Source: Dromaius novaehollandiae (Eukaryota > Chordata > Aves > Casuariiformes > Dromaiidae). From it: a stretch of 64,000 nt of DNA. Shown here one piece after another: positions 13,401-28,000 of this stretch. Position numbers and translations under genes: made by a program. Position 1 is the stretch's first letter. The number at the start of each line of letters is the position of its first letter. The stretch is from the NCBI RefSeq assembly GCF_036370855.1, contig NC_088112.1, positions 15,988,469 to 16,052,468 on the forward strand. The letters are read 5' to 3'. The notes under the pieces were generated by a model that was given only the letters and a program-made list of their open reading frames with translations, did no database searches and had not been told where the DNA came from.

Positions 13401-15062
13401 CAGTTTGCGTTAGCAGATAGCAAAGCACACGTCTGCAGAAATCCAGCCGCTTGGTCACGGGCTGGCAGTTCTTTCATTACAGCCCTACACGACCTAATGC
13501 TGCAGCAGGGACAAGCATTTAATGGCAATGGTAAAAAGTGAACTTCGGAGCTGAGAGGTGCCACCCAGAGGAACCCAGTCATCAGGTTTCTAAGTTTCGA
13601 GGCTTCCTGCACCCTTTCTGGCCCCTCATGCCTCTGCCGATTTTGAAGGATGGGGTTCAGCACAGGCTGTCACAGAGCTCTTGCCAAGAGCCAGCCCCGG
13701 AGAAGGCAGGGCAACGGGAAAACGTGCAGCAACCCTGATGTTGAGAGTGGGGAGGGATGCACAGACACACATCAGAAGATAGACTGCAGAAACCAAAGCA
13801 CGCCAGCGCCAAGCCCTGGCAGGGCAGGTTCCTCCAGAGAGCACCCTTCTGCAAGGCCCCGGCGGGAAGCACGCGCTGCAGACCAGGAATTTTGGAACCA
13901 AGGAGATCGGCACAGGGAGACTCCCACAAATCATGTCAGCAGCGAGGGTTCCCATCCAAGCTCTGCACAAGACTGATCACATCACATTCCCCAAAGAGAA
14001 AACTGCCCAGCCATCCAAGATCCTGGGGAGAGGGGGAGAGCAGACAGACGAGAGGCAGACAGACACAGACCCCTTCTGAGCACAGCTATCCATGCAAAGC
14101 ACAGGATGGAGCAAGGAGGCCAAGGGCCTGTCTCGCTCTCAGCAATGCAATCAGCCAGGTCAGTGAGAAAAATGAAGGAAACAAAAGAAACAATAATCCT
14201 ATTGTTTTCCCGCTCCAAAATTATTTTAAAATATCTGTGAAAGAATCTTTAAAAAGAAAAGTTAAAGTAGATGCAGTTTAAAGCATTTTGGCACATTTTG
14301 ATTATACAGGAAACTCAAAGTGTTGTATCGAGCTTTTCACTGATTATTTTGCAATAATTGTTAGACTGGAGCATATTACGTGACTGCCAGGCCCTGGCCT
14401 CCTAAGCTAGGCGTGTGGCACAGATGCCCCGGAGGAACAGTAGACTTGTAACTAGGCTCCTCCCAACAGCAAGTCAGGACAGGGCAGGGAGCCAAGCTTA
14501 TCCTAGTTCTCCTATTACCAACTTATCTTATGTTGGCAATTAGCTATATTTCTTATTAACCTAGAAGCATCTGCATGGTGCCTGTCTCTGGAATTAGGCC
14601 TGGCTGAAGCTTTACACGTCATGCAGTGCAGAGGCAGCTCCTCTCCGACCTGCTTGCTCCCACGTCTCCCCGTGGCTGTCCATTAACAGGTTAGGTGATG
14701 ATGCTGTTTGGGCCACCCAGGGGAGGTAGCCCTTCAAAAGCAGCTGTGTATCAACAGCTAACACTTTGGCAGATAGTGTCTTCATTAACAGGAAGCTAAG
14801 AAGATAATACCATAATCGAATTAATTATCAGTGCTGTGGGCTACAGGCGATCCCAGGGAGAGGGGAGAACGCACCAACTCAGCAGTATTCCCAGGAAGCA
14901 GAGGCTTCAGGAGGGGCTTTGCCCAAAGAAGAGCTGCTAATTGTGCAGACAGCCCAATGCCAGAGGGACATGTCTGCTGGAGGAGCAGGGCCCCACGTCT
15001 AACAAGCTGCACGTCTGCCCTGTTGGTTCTTAACAGCCAGGAAACTCGGAGAAAGCTCTACC

Positions 15063-15098
15063 AAAAAAAAAAATAAAATAAAAATAAAAAATAAAAAA
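15063..15098. repeat. A-rich (AAAAT)n-like simple repeat
   Basis: The tract is a run of eleven A followed by units of four to six A separated by single T. It may be a decayed poly-A tail, but I see no recognisable retroelement directly upstream of it. Confidence 0.85.
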
Positions 15099-15203
15099 TC
15101 AAGCCAAGTGCAGGTAGCTAACAAGGTGTGTCATCACTTTGCTTCTTGTCATCTGCTCTCCACAGTAAAGTGGAAAAGTTTCTCAACTTTGTATTTTAGT
15201 GGG

Positions 15204-15207
<4 letters not shown>

Positions 15208-15236
<29 letters not shown>
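15208..15236. repeat. Poly-T tract of 29 bases
   Basis: This is an uninterrupted run of 29 T directly after GGGGGGA. On the minus strand (the sense strand of SH3PXD2B) it is poly-A. It is the longest homopolymer in the window. No processed-gene body is recognisable next to it. Confidence 0.95.
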
Positions 15237-15244
<8 letters not shown>

Positions 15245-15830
15245 TCTGGTCTGGTGGAGAGAGAAATTTCAGGATGACATAGGAAATGTAGGTCCTGCAT
15301 TCCCCCTATAATGACAAACCTGAAGGGACATGGGATTACTCTTGCAGCAAGTCCTGTGCAGCCAGTGGGGACTATGGGATTTGCTTTTGTCAAGCTGCTG
15401 TGGCCCGCTCTAAGACTCTAGTTTTCCATTAATGAGCATTAGGACACGTACCAGGACAGCAGAAGAGAAAGCAAGTCTTTGCCAACTTACGATGGGGATG
15501 GTGCATGCCATTGAACAGCAGACTCCACCAGCATGCAAGAGGAGAAGGCTGGAGTGATGAAATAGCCAGGTGAAGGAAGCAAACTCTTCCACTCTTGCAC
15601 AGCACCAGCACAAGAAGTCAGAGCCAGGCTGCAAGCTGCAACCATGGAAGGGGGAGCCAGACGTTTGCCCTCCTCTTATCAACAGAGTTCCCTCAGGCTG
15701 GGCGGTGGGGGCTCCAAGCACAACCGCATTCCTCCGTCCCAGTCTAGCAAGTGAGAGCTGACCTAACCCATGCCTGCACCAGCCACATCAATTATCCAGA
15801 CCAGAGAAGTTGCCTTTTGACACTATCCCA

Positions 15831-15863
15831 AGGGAAAAAAAAAAAAGAAAAGAAAAGAAAAAG
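15831..15863. repeat. Polypurine (A and AAAAG) simple repeat
   Basis: AGGG is followed by twelve A and then GAAAA-type units. It is a simple tract within intron 2 with no coding content. Confidence 0.85.
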
Positions 15864-18800
15864 CTCAACAAAAGGCTTCACAATCTGGTTCAGCGAGTGG
15901 CAGCAGAATCACAGGAGACTCTTTGTGCGGGTAGTAGCCTCCCCTCTGAGAGGGACCAGCAGCTTGGCATAGGGAAAAAGATGGGCCTCTGCCAAAACCT
16001 GCTCTCATCCCTCACTCCGAAATTCCCCGCTGGCTCCCATCCCTCACGAGACAGGGAGTGCAGGAAGCAGCCAGGGCATACCGCCTGCCCGGCTACCCCC
16101 GCGGGGGCTAGCTCGGACAGGCGCGCTCGCTGCGCACCGACCTCTCCGAGCTCACAGTCCCCTCAGTCCCTGGATTTGCCCCGTAGAGGCCACAGCTGAC
16201 AACCAGCCCCTCTCCCTGCTTGCTCCGCCAAGCTCCGAGCTCCTCTCAGCACGCATCTCCGACGTGGCATTAAAGAGACTTCGGTTCAACATCTTTGCTC
16301 CTAGTTAAAGGCTCCAGGCTTTAGCATTTAGATTTACCACAAAAAGAGAAACATCAATCCTTTCCTTCCCTTCGCTTCTCTTTTCCAGGAAATCCAAAAG
16401 CATGCAAGCTTTATCACCCACTGCTGTTAGGCCCAAATAAGGCACTTTGTGGGCAAAAAGAGAAGGGCTTCTGTTCTGGGATTTCCCATATGATGCCAGC
16501 TCTATTACTGGCTTTGAAAATTGTCTTTGAAAAGCCAGAGCATTAGTCAAGTGTTGTTATGGGAAGACGACTCCTACTCCCGATTTGATGCACTGACCGG
16601 TGCCCCACTGATCTCAAAATGTAGTGGGAAAGGGATGCAGGTGTGGGAACCAGCAGTCATCACAGTGGCACCAAGGCCCCAGGGGGAAGCTCAGAGAAAC
16701 ACAGCTACACACTGAGAACCAAAGACGTTGCAAACACCCTGCTGTAGATCAAGGCACCCTCGCTCCCCGAAGCCAGCTGGTTCAGAGAACATCTGCCAAG
16801 CAGACACTCCGGGAAAGAGGATGACATCTGGCAACAGCTCACAGTCTATTGATATTTAGTCTCTCTGCTATCCTATGAGAGGCCCCCTCCCTTCATCTAC
16901 GTGGAATGACTATGAAGAAACAGGAGGGGAAAACAGAACAGCCCAGAAAACTGAAGGAGCAAAATGGAGCAAGCTGAGATCCCACGTATTAATAACGCTG
17001 AGCTGAAGAGGCCAAGCCTGGGAAACGACCCACTGTACTAGGGCTGAACCACATAATACCTGCTTAATGGTGAATCTGAGATGGATGTTCGAAGATGGTA
17101 AATGGAGCTGAAGAAGAGCACAACTGAGCAGTTTCTAATGAATACCACAGTTCCTCCCCAGTCCCTGCTTTTCTGGTGCAAGTGATGAGTTCGAAGGCAC
17201 TTGTTACAGGGCAGCGGCAATTCTGACCTGCTCAGAAATACGAAATAGCATCACAGAGGCCAGATTGTGAGAACTTGATGGAAAACTTTAAGCATTGCTC
17301 AGCAATAGATAAAAAAAGAATTAATTGAGGTCAGAGAAAAGGGCTACACAAATTGGCAGCAGCTGCCACTGCAAGAGAAATTTCCTATGAAATCACAGGA
17401 AACACTAGACAGAGGGAGATATTGCTGGCTCTGAATAGCTCAGTTAAATGGCAAGGGAAGTGAGCCCAGCTCCGGGCAGGAAGTGGCCTACTGTACGGTC
17501 TGCCACCTCTTCCTCCTGGCAGGCTCCAGAAATGGGCTAGTAAAACATCAGCAAAAGTGACAGCCAGCTAGCTCTGCACTACCTTGACCCTCCTGTCCCA
17601 GTGGATCTCAGCTAAACCACACACAAACCAAATCCGTTGACGCGAAGCTGCCGCGTTCCCCAAGCGCTGCTGTGCCGGTGGAGCCCCAGTGGCTCCCTGT
17701 GCAGGGTCCGGGAAGAAGATGTCCAGATATGTCCTCCTCCTCCTGCCAACCTCGCACCAGAGGGCTCCCATTTTGTGAGCATGTGCGGCTTGGCTCAGCT
17801 ACTGGAAGTAGGTGGTGGATGCAAGGGCAAGGGCCAGATTCACGGCCTCCAGGCCTAGCAGCAGTGATTGCATTCCCCCCTCGCACAGCTCAGTGCCGCT
17901 CCAAAGGAGAAGCAAAATCAATGTGAGCCTCTTCCTCCCTTCCTCCCTCCACCCCTCTCATCTCCATCCTCCACACTGACTCTGAGAACTGAGCACAATG
18001 TGAGGTCTCCAAAAGCAAACGGGCAAAGAAAAACAAAAAACAAAAAACCTTCTATTACTCAGAATCATTTCCATTTCCAGCCATAGCACATGCTGATTCT
18101 CTGAGCACAAACCTCAAAAGTGCTTGCTGGACTCATTCATCAGCTTAAGCAATCAAGAGGTAAGTGACTGGCCACTGCATGATCACCAGGGCGACAGAGA
18201 CTCCCTAGGAAAGGAGGCACTTGGGCACAAGTGTCTAACCCCTAAAAGCCTTTATTAACCTTAACATAAGGAACCTCACATTTTATCATCTAGCCATGAA
18301 ACTCAAAAACCCCAGAAACCACTACCAGATCATCAAGTTTATCTATTAGTGATGAGAAGATGCGAGTCTCTAGTAACCAATACCACCATCGAAACCCCAC
18401 ATGCTAATTGCAGCAGACATGCCAAAGACAAAAGTCATGGAAGGAGAAAGAGAAATACCCTCATCTCTAGATACAGTTTTCCCAAGTCAAGTTAGTCTCT
18501 GACGTGATTTTTGTATCTGTTCTTTGCTAATCTACAGAGCACATTTCAAGAGCATTAGAAGTTCATGTTTTAAGACATTAGAGCTTTCACATTTCATGCA
18601 TATGTTTTCAAAAGCAACAAGTAATTCCAGGTGCCCCATCTGAGGCACCTCAGAAAGGATCCAGAGGGCAAACAATTGTGCAGCTTCCAAAAGCCCAGCT
18701 CTAGTAAGGTATCAGGTGTGACACCACAGAACAGTTCAATCCAGAATTATCATCCATTTTTGAATGGCCCAAACAACTTCTGTAGTGCACTGCTTGTTTC

Positions 18801-21800
18801 TCTCCTTTTTTAAGCCCGCCCAGAATGTATTTGGCAGAGACAATGAAGAGATTTTAGCATTAACAAAAGGCAAAATCTCAAAAGTAATTATGGTTTGGAG
18901 AACATAGTGTCTCTGCCCCCAACCATCTCACAGCACCAACCTCCATTAATACAGCCTCCTCACAGAGCTGTCGATCTCTCTGTTGGGTTCTCGGGTGATT
19001 AAAATATATAGCTTTTTATATCTGATTCAGGGGGTGCTGAGTCCTGGATGCCATAATTCTGTCTACAGTACCTTACTAATCCATTTTCCACTTAATTTGT
19101 GGCAATTGCAGCGCAGCCTCTAGATGGAATTAGGCAACATATGCAGGTCCCAGACCACCCAGAGGAGTACTGAATGCTGCGGAACTCAGGATATGCACCA
19201 GCAGCAGAGCATTAAAAACACCAATCAATCAATAAGGCATACATAATTTACCACTGCAACCCATGGGAAATGACTCTTGTTGGTAGGCGTACATGGTCAT
19301 GGAGCACCAAGACATGGGGGGACTCCAGTCTGCTCCACTTCCTCACCACATCCTGCAAGTGGGAACTTCCCTTCATGGCACCTGGGTCTGTGTCACACAG
19401 GAAAGCACTCTCTGGAAGGAGCCGTGGTGCACGAGCAGGAAAGAGCTACGTCACCTGCCTCATCCTCCAGCCAAAGACAACAGGGCAACAGCTGAACCTA
19501 CTGCTGGAGCTGTCATGACAGCGGCAACCATAGGGATGACTGGAAAGACACGTTCACCAGTATCTTCCAGCATCCCAAAGCACATCTACTTAGAAGAAGA
19601 GGGGAAAGTCAGGACATTTAGTTTCTGTTGTTGAAATGGAAATGACGATGGAGAAATATCAATGTATTTGCCCTATATAAGTAGCTGAGGCATGGCATTG
19701 GGGAGGGAGCTGTGCTCAGAGACTCCAAGGAAATCTAGTTTCACTACTAATGCTGTGCTTCAAACCTTCAGTCAAGCCTTCCAGCGACAAGTCACCAAAG
19801 GGAGACACTTCACATATACAGCAGTTCACGTCAAATCATGTGCTTGGCAGAAACGCTGGATGGCTTGTCACCAGCTTCTCCCCGACACAGCTTATGATCC
19901 CACCTCTATTCAACCCCTCCCTTTCAAAAATCTTTGCTACTCCACCATGTGAGAAAGAGATGACTGGCATACATTCCTTTCCTGAAATTAATGCAAAGGT
20001 TTAAGTCTGTGACAGGCCCAAACACGAAGAAATAAAGGAGGAGAGGCATTTGAGCAACAGGCAGAGTTGCAAAAGCTGCAATTCTCTCATCTGGGAGAGC
20101 ACAGTTGGTTAGCAGCCGAAGTCATATGAGCTCGCTCTGAAATTAGATGACTTCTTAACTTTCTGTTTTCCCCGCTCTTCCTTCCCTAAACGCATACCCC
20201 ATCTTCCGAGCAAGCAAGCACAGTCAGCACAATGGCCTAGTTACAGAGATTTTTCTTGGGAAGCAAGGGAGGATTTCATTCTGATCACGTTCAGGCAGGT
20301 GTCCGTCAAGAACAACTCCACAGGAGCCAGTGCAATTACATAGGTGGAAGAGAGAAATGAGTTAATGCAAGCCCCTAAGGTTTAACTGCGAGAAACAGTG
20401 TCTCCATATGAAACAGTCATCCCTTACTTCTTAGTATGATCGGGTTTGTATCGGCCCTCTCCCATCTGACAAAGAAAATCTCTGACTAGCAGAAACAAAT
20501 GCTGATAAAACAAGGCCCTAAAGCAACACGGTCGACAGCTGGAATTTCCCCATTGACAAGTCGAATCAGTCTGGTTCCCACGTGAACTCAGCCAGCGTCG
20601 ACGGGGGCACCCGAGTGTCCCGACCGCGTTTTGTTCCTAGATACCTTACGCAACGCTGAGGCATTCAGGAGTTTCGCATTCAGGACTCCCGGTGAGTTTT
20701 AGATAAGCGTGTTTTTGAGTGCCTGCCTGCGCTTTTCCCAGGTGAAGGACAGGTTAACATCTCCAGAGGTTATCTGACCAGCCTTCACCTCTATTCCCTC
20801 TCGCTTCGGCAGCAAGAGCGTGCTGCTCGCCGGGAGCATCAGGAGCCTGGCTGGGTGGCCAGGAGAACCACGACCTGCCCTCGTATCTACTGCTAACAGA
20901 GGGGGAGGGATTTAAAAGCACCGCATTCAGGAGCCCCCTACAAACAGCCTCTGAAGGAAGTCTCTGCAGGCAGTGGATACACACAGCTGATCTCCAGAAG
21001 CGCCGTCTGCTCCGCTCACACCGCGACGAGGGCCGAGGAGCCCAGCGCTGCCACCTCCGGCACCCGTGGGGAGGAGGGCCCCAGGCTTTGCAGCACTCCT
21101 TATCTCAGACAGGCCTTGCCAGAGGCCTGGAGCTAGCCAAGAAACTCTGCTTACTGCAAAACCAGAACACTGCCGTTAAACGATATCTGATGGAGGAGAC
21201 TGGTCTTGCAGCATTTCAAAGAGTTAATGCACTTAGCAGGGAGCAATCGTGCTAGTTCGGAGCAGCAAGGCAGGGATATCGGGGCGCCGAGACAGCCTGG
21301 CAAACTGTGCGAGACAAAAGACATCGCAATTTAAGGCGGGCGAGGAAAACACCCTCCTAACCCAACCCGGGACACTCACCCCTTCCCCGGGACCAAAGGG
21401 GTCAGCAATGACAAGGGTGGCTGCAGGGCTGCCCCGGGGCAGCTGCGTGCCCAGAGCTGCCCCTGCAAGGCAGCAACCCTGCAGCTTTCCACGAGCGTGA
21501 AAACCAGAATGCAGATTTCACACATGCAAAACTCAACCCAAACCACACACCTTGAACTGCATCTGCTTTTTTAGGACCCAACAGGGATGGAGGGAGAGAA
21601 AGCTGTGCCAAGATTTCTCAGCATAACTAAACCTCTAAGCAGCAGGAACCTTGACAGCACCTTAATTTGAGGGATGTTATTCTCAAAGCACAACCTCACC
21701 ACAGAGATGTTAAGAGAGAAAACCCAAAAGGCCTCTGGCCAAATTCACTGCTTGATAACAAACACAAATCTGAGGGCTTAAAACAGCCACCTGTTGGCAG

Positions 21801-21975
21801 GTGGAAAGCAGCCGCCCGGTAACGGGAAACATTAGCACTGCTTGGGAACTTTCCAGCGGGAGGGTTTTTTCCCTGGAGGTAGGTGGGGAACTGGAAAATG
21901 CAGATATGCCAAGAAGAAGAACGAACAGTATCCATTTCAATTAACTTTTCAATTTGCATGGTAAAAGCTAATCAC

Positions 21976-22057
21976 TAAAAGTTTAAAAAAAAAACTTTTA
22001 ATTTTAAGTGACTCATCAAGAAGTAAGTGGCTTTTTTAATTATTATTAATTAATAAT
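21976..22057. repeat. AT-rich inverted repeats around an AP-1-like site
   Basis: Two inverted repeats lie close together. The first has 9-base arms TAAAAGTTT (21976-21984) and AAACTTTTA (21992-22000) with seven A between them. The second, ATTATTAATTAATAAT (22042-22057), is a perfect 16-base palindrome containing the homeodomain core TTAATTAA. Between them is TGACTCA (22009-22015), the AP-1 consensus. The sequence matches are certain; any regulatory role is inference. Confidence 0.8.
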
Positions 22058-25000
22058 GAAAAATTAAGAGAACATTCTACACATAGTGAACTGAATTTCC
22101 TTCCTAGTGTGCTAAAATTTAAACACTCATCTTCCTCCCAGTTTGTGCTTTTTGGGCACACCGATGCTGTGCGGTCCAACACAAAGACATCTTCAGTGGC
22201 TGTTTCATCAGATGCATGTATGTGTGCAGTTAAAAGATATGGGAATGCCACAATCTATTCCAAGAAATTGGGTAATAGCTCCAAGATTTTATACCCCTAC
22301 CACAGGCGCTGGCAGTTTCCATACCTGTGTGTTTCCTGGGTCACAAGATGGGTAACGCTGGATATAGGCAGCAGCTCTGAGACAGGAATTCTCAGAGGTA
22401 GGCAGAGCCTAACTTAAATTTTCTAAAAAGTGATGTTTTCTTCATTTTTTTCAGCAACTTTTTTTGTAAGAACACTCCCAGAAAAATGGTGGCTGCATTC
22501 TGCAAGGCTCAATACCGCAGCCAAACCCCCAAACACTTCAGTTCAGAGTGGCTCTGCAGTGCCTGAGGCAAGTTGCCCAGACACCTGACAGCGAAGTTAT
22601 ACAATATGGCTGAATCCAACAAACCGGCCTGCAGCAAAAGAAAGGGAGAGTTCTTGCCTCCTCCCTCCTCTTCCTCATTCTTGGCTGCCCAGATCTGTCC
22701 CCAGCTCATTCCAGCTCTGGCATTTGCTCAACCCTTCCATGAGCCAATTGAGCCCAGCAGAGAACTAGGTTGGTTTTCTACTGGATTGCTCAGTGAGTTG
22801 GATCCACCCTTGGAAGTCCAACATGGGCTAAGGCTAGCACGAGGAGGTGGAAAAGCAGTCCACTTTTGAGCAATGATGAACTGCTAAACTCAGCTCAATC
22901 TGTCTCGTGTAGCATCACCTCTTCATTCCTCAACCACTCATTGAGGGAGGCATTCTCAAAGTCTGCTATAACAAAATGCCGTCTCCATTTCCAAAGAGGT
23001 GAAGTACTGGACCACGGCAGACAGCAAGTGTTCAGCCAGCCGACCTTATAAAGGAGAAAGGCAGCACAAGGGATTTCTCCATAAGGTGCACAATAGCACC
23101 TTGCATATTAAAATATATCTGATTTGGCTATTTTAATATGATATCAACAGCAGAAAAGAAAGACACATTGTAATGAAAGCTTTTTCTTGCCCAAACACCA
23201 AATATTCTATCAAAGGCAGTATTAAAAAAATAAACTTTCCAGCCTTAATTACACCTACCAATCTAATCTTCAAGATCCAATTTCTACATCACCAGGTAAA
23301 GACAACCATAAACATCAGTTGTAATCCACTACTCAGTGATTCACCGCTGTTACAAAAGCCTCAAGATATGGTATCTACACAGCAGAGGGTATCTGCAGTG
23401 CTTATGATCAGGGAGCTAGAAGTAACACTGGTTCTTCTCATGCAGACAGACCATGAGGGAGACCATTTTCCACATAGCTTATCACTCAGATAGCAATGCT
23501 AGATAACGTCAGAGCATAAAAACTACCAACAGACCAGGAGGCACAGTGGCACTCTGCAGCCCGGGGACGTGCGGGAGCCATGAGGCAACAGGAAGACTAG
23601 GAGAACGGGTGCAACGCATCTAGCACAATACCCCAGCAGCAGAGGAGAAGCAAGCCCAAGCAGCTGGCAGGAAAAACAAGGAGTCACCATGGCACCACAG
23701 AGGGGAAGGGCTGGCTGCTGGAGTTCTGCAGCATCCACTCCTGCCAGCAATCTGGCATTGCTTCACTTTTTCCCCTCCATGCTCTGCTTAACAAGATCCC
23801 CCCTCGTTAACTGCTGGCCAGCTGGAACAGATGAATCACCAGGAAGGGCAGATCCAGCACACCCTGCCTTCTCCCCCCCGCCAGGTCTCCCCTGATCCCG
23901 CAGACGGAGCAGCCCTGAGGCAGCTGGCCCCCAGGGCTGACACAGGCGAGCCCCATCCCTCAGGCAGGAATGCTGCCATACAGCCAGGGAAAGCCTGTGC
24001 TGCATGCTAGAGACAGGAACACGGAGCCAGGCAAATCCCAGGGCAAGGAGCATATAGGAAAAAAAAGGTGAAAGGAAAGTAACAGGAAAGGAGCATCGGT
24101 TCTCGGATGGGGCAGAGCACTAGGAACGGAGAGCAGGCACTTCACTTCTTTGCTGGTGCCCAGGCCCACTGGGAGCCCGGGGGAAACATGTCAAAGGTCC
24201 ACACCTTACTTCGAATGAGACTTCAAGACGGCTACATTACCTTCACAGAAAGTAGTTCTAATGGCCAGGGCAGGAGTGGTAATTTACAGCTGTGTTAGAC
24301 CTGAGACATAATCAAACAAGCGGCACAGAAAAGTGAGAAAACAGGACCCCGAAGAACATCCTGTCCCCTTCAGCTTCATCCCCTCCCTCCGAAAGGGCAG
24401 GAAGAGACCAGCGCCACCATCTCTCCCTCCCTCTCCTTCTCCTAGTTATTTGCATCTTCTATCCACCATAAAACTGCACAGATGCTTCTGTTTCTTAGAC
24501 GCCCGAGATACTTGTGTGGTGCATGTAATTGTCAATTATGCAATACAGATTTAGCAATGTAAAATGGTCCTAGTCGCTTTACTAAAAATTCAGCACTCTC
24601 AGAAATGCAGACTCCTTTGTACTGATTTAACACTATCAATCCTTAATTCCTTATCAAGTAAGGTCAGACAGCATTTCCTTATTAACTGGTACATTCTAGA
24701 TCTAGGGCTGGTGCCACATGATGTAAATTGCAGGTCTTTGCACCAGAAAACTTGAGCTGCATCAGACTGATTAAGTGCACAGAGAAGATGCTGGGGCTCA
24801 CGCCAGCCAAGCGCCATGCAGACCTCATAAAATCCCTGGCCAACAGCTAACACCTAGCCCCCGCCAGTCTGCTCCACCAGGGCCCTGGCATCTCATGGAC
24901 TGAGCCACACGAGCATCAAGAAGGAGAGAGGCCACGAGCAAGTCCTCATCCTCCAGGGGGTCCTGTTTTGGCTCACCCAGGAATGGAGCAGCCAAATTTC

Positions 25001-28000
25001 TAGTGCTTTCTCATTAAATAGTTGGAAAGCGGAAGGACATTAGCTCACCCATGAAGCCGAAACAGAAGAAGGGGTGTAACGTTTCTCCTTGTGTTAGAGA
25101 GCAACTTTAAAACATCATGTTACTGAAAACCTCACCAAATGAAAACAGGCCGAACTGTCAGCACGAGAACTTCGCTCAGTCCCTGAGGAGTCACAACTGT
25201 TGTTTTAACCGCCCCATCTTTTCACCTCCTCCCTCCACACGTTACACCAAACACAGGCTCCTCTCAGCATCACGCCCACTAAGCGATGCTTAACTGGTGA
25301 CATACTTCCCACTGGGCTGGAAAGCAACGTCTGCTAACGCCATCTCCTGCAGCTGCTCTGCCAGACTTCCAGAGGGGAGCTTAACAGGAGACGCCAGAAA
25401 TGATGAACGAAGGGAGCACGGGCTCAGAAACAAGCCCAGCTTTGACGCAGAGCCCCAGCAGCAGCTCCAGGTAACGAACCCGTGCAGGACAGAGCTAACT
25501 CGGTGCTGAGCACAGCAGATGGAGATGAGACCCAGGAGGCACGAGGGAGCCCTCAGGACAAGGAGCAAAGGAGCCAGAAGCAATCCACCCCTGCAAATCT
25601 GCAGCAACACTGTGGGGGTACAAACACCCTGGAGCTGCATGCTCAGAGCAAAGGGAAATGGCAATCAGTTCAGAGTAAAACAGAAGCCAACAAGCACTGT
25701 TATGACCAACTGCTTGGGAAAGGCTTTAGCTACAAGAACCAAAAACATTTTCCTCCAAGGATGGCACACACTGCCCGGTGCTGCTGCGTCTGCCCCAGGT
25801 GTATGCGGATACTGGGAACTTCCATCCAATGCTGTCTTTCTGGGAGGACTCTGCCGTTTCCCAGAGGCAGGCATTGCTTTCAACAGCTCAGAGCCCCGCT
25901 CAGCTGCCAGGTAAAGAATTTAGCAGCTAGTCAGAGTGCCAGTTAGAGCCAATTATAACTCAACTGACCTGCCTTGGCGCTAACATGCACGGGAATGTGC
26001 TGGCTCCTGGCTGCCAAATACTGGAAAGCTATAAATGGGAGACTCTTGGAGAGAAAAGAAGTGAGGAGCCAACTTTTAACTAGACCAAAGTGCATTGGAC
26101 TACACGTATTCTTTGCGCAGAGAGAGAGGAGAGAGAATGAAGATCTTTGATGCGCTGCGGGAAAAAGAAATACAGACTGTTTCTTCTAAAGGAGGAGGTA
26201 GTTCTTATTCGATAGAAAGTGTTTCTTCCTCTCTCACATTAGACTAGGGCAACTCACCCTTTCTATACTTCTGCCTACAGTGCTTACACTCACAGCTCTT
26301 AGCAAAGTCTGGCCACAGAGGAACAAAGGCAAAAGTCTTGCTGGTGCTTTGTAAGAGGAGCCTCGCCATAGGAAGTTGTGGGTTTTTTCTTGTCTTCGGT
26401 CACGCAAGTGCCTGTCTTTCATGATCCAGCTGTCTAAGGGAACAGATCCTGCTGATTTATTTTTGTGGCTGGGTGAAATCATGAAGAACATTGCATACTC
26501 AACTGTTCACAATTTTGTTGAACTTCATAAACCCTGCAAAAAAGAAATTCCCAAAGTGTTGAAATACAATTCCTGTTATGAAATAGCTATTGAAAGAGCC
26601 CTGTTTACAATCCCTAGATACAGAAAGAAATCCATCCTCCCCATCAGCAGGAAGGGCTGAGCAATCTTGGGGCCTTTTCATCAAAGAGGTTGTCAGAAAC
26701 ACCACCACTCAGTGAACAGAGCGGGTGTGAACTGCAAGCAATGAATCAGGTTCTACATCCACCTGAAGGAGCCTTGGGCAGCCTGGGGCAAATTACTTGG
26801 CATTCCTGGCCCTTGCTTTCTACAACTGGAAAATGAAGATAACACTTACTTCACCTTTGTGAACCACAGGCTCCTCAGGCAAATGCTGCCAGAGGCTCTA
26901 CACAAAGCACAAAAGAGGAGGAGCGCAAGCAGAGGAGATCAGGAACGCAAGAGCCATGCCCATCGTCCAGTACCCTTCAGCCAGCACAGCTCGCTCCTGG
27001 AAGCAAGGCGCTAGCCTCATTGTAATTTTTCAAGAGTCCAACAGTCTGAAACAGTAAGACAAGAATGATTCTCCTCTACATGCCAATTAGTGTTTCTGAG
27101 CCTATTTTAATTTAATGCTGTAATAAAAAACTGTCTGAACTACTAAGATAGTGACTTTTTCTCTCCCCTTATTTTTGCTTCTCTGCTGCACGTGCATAGC
27201 AGGTAAAGAGTCTCCTCCAGAACAGCTAATCTTTCACATAGAGATGACATGCACAGACCACTGCCTTTTGCCAATTCTCTCATAAAAGTAGGCACCATTT
27301 CAACAGCCTTTTTTATTCTTTTTTTTCTTACACACAAAGCTGTTGGCCTGAGGGTTGCAGGACTCTCTCCAAGATGACATAGCTCCAGGTGGGTCAGTGC
27401 TGAAAGTTTCCAGCTAAAAGCCTGAAGGATTTGTTAACCACATGGAGAAAACAGAGGACTGGGAAAACACACTTGATGTACATAGAATGGAGTGGGCAAG
27501 AAAGCCAGAAATTTTTTTAAGTTTGTTTTAAATTCTCAAATTTTCTGTCTCTGAATTGTGCAGCAAAGCAGCTTACTCTGGGCTATGTCATGTCTCCATC
27601 CCTCGGCTTAGGATTAAACCTTCCTGCAGCTAAGCAGCCACACAGCATCACAACCATCTCCTCCTAGTAGCCTATGCCTATGACAAGCTCCAAAGCAAAG
27701 GCTTCCAGCTGCAAGGCAAAGAAAGTCCTGCAATAACCTGTCCCCAGGGAGGGCACCCCTGAACTGCAGTTTGACTTTTAAGAGTCAGGGGAGAAGCTAT
27801 TTCTTCGGTGGTGGGAAGCCAGGACATTGGGTGAACGGCAAAGCCTGCTCAAAGCGGGAGGCTCGATACGGCAAGCGGCTCCATCACGGCTCACGAGCAG
27901 TCCAAGTGATGCATTGGATCCACTCCAGACCTCAGGGACATTTGTTTTGCTGTCCAGGATGCAAAAAGGAGAGTCAGACATAGAGAACTCAAGGAGCCAG

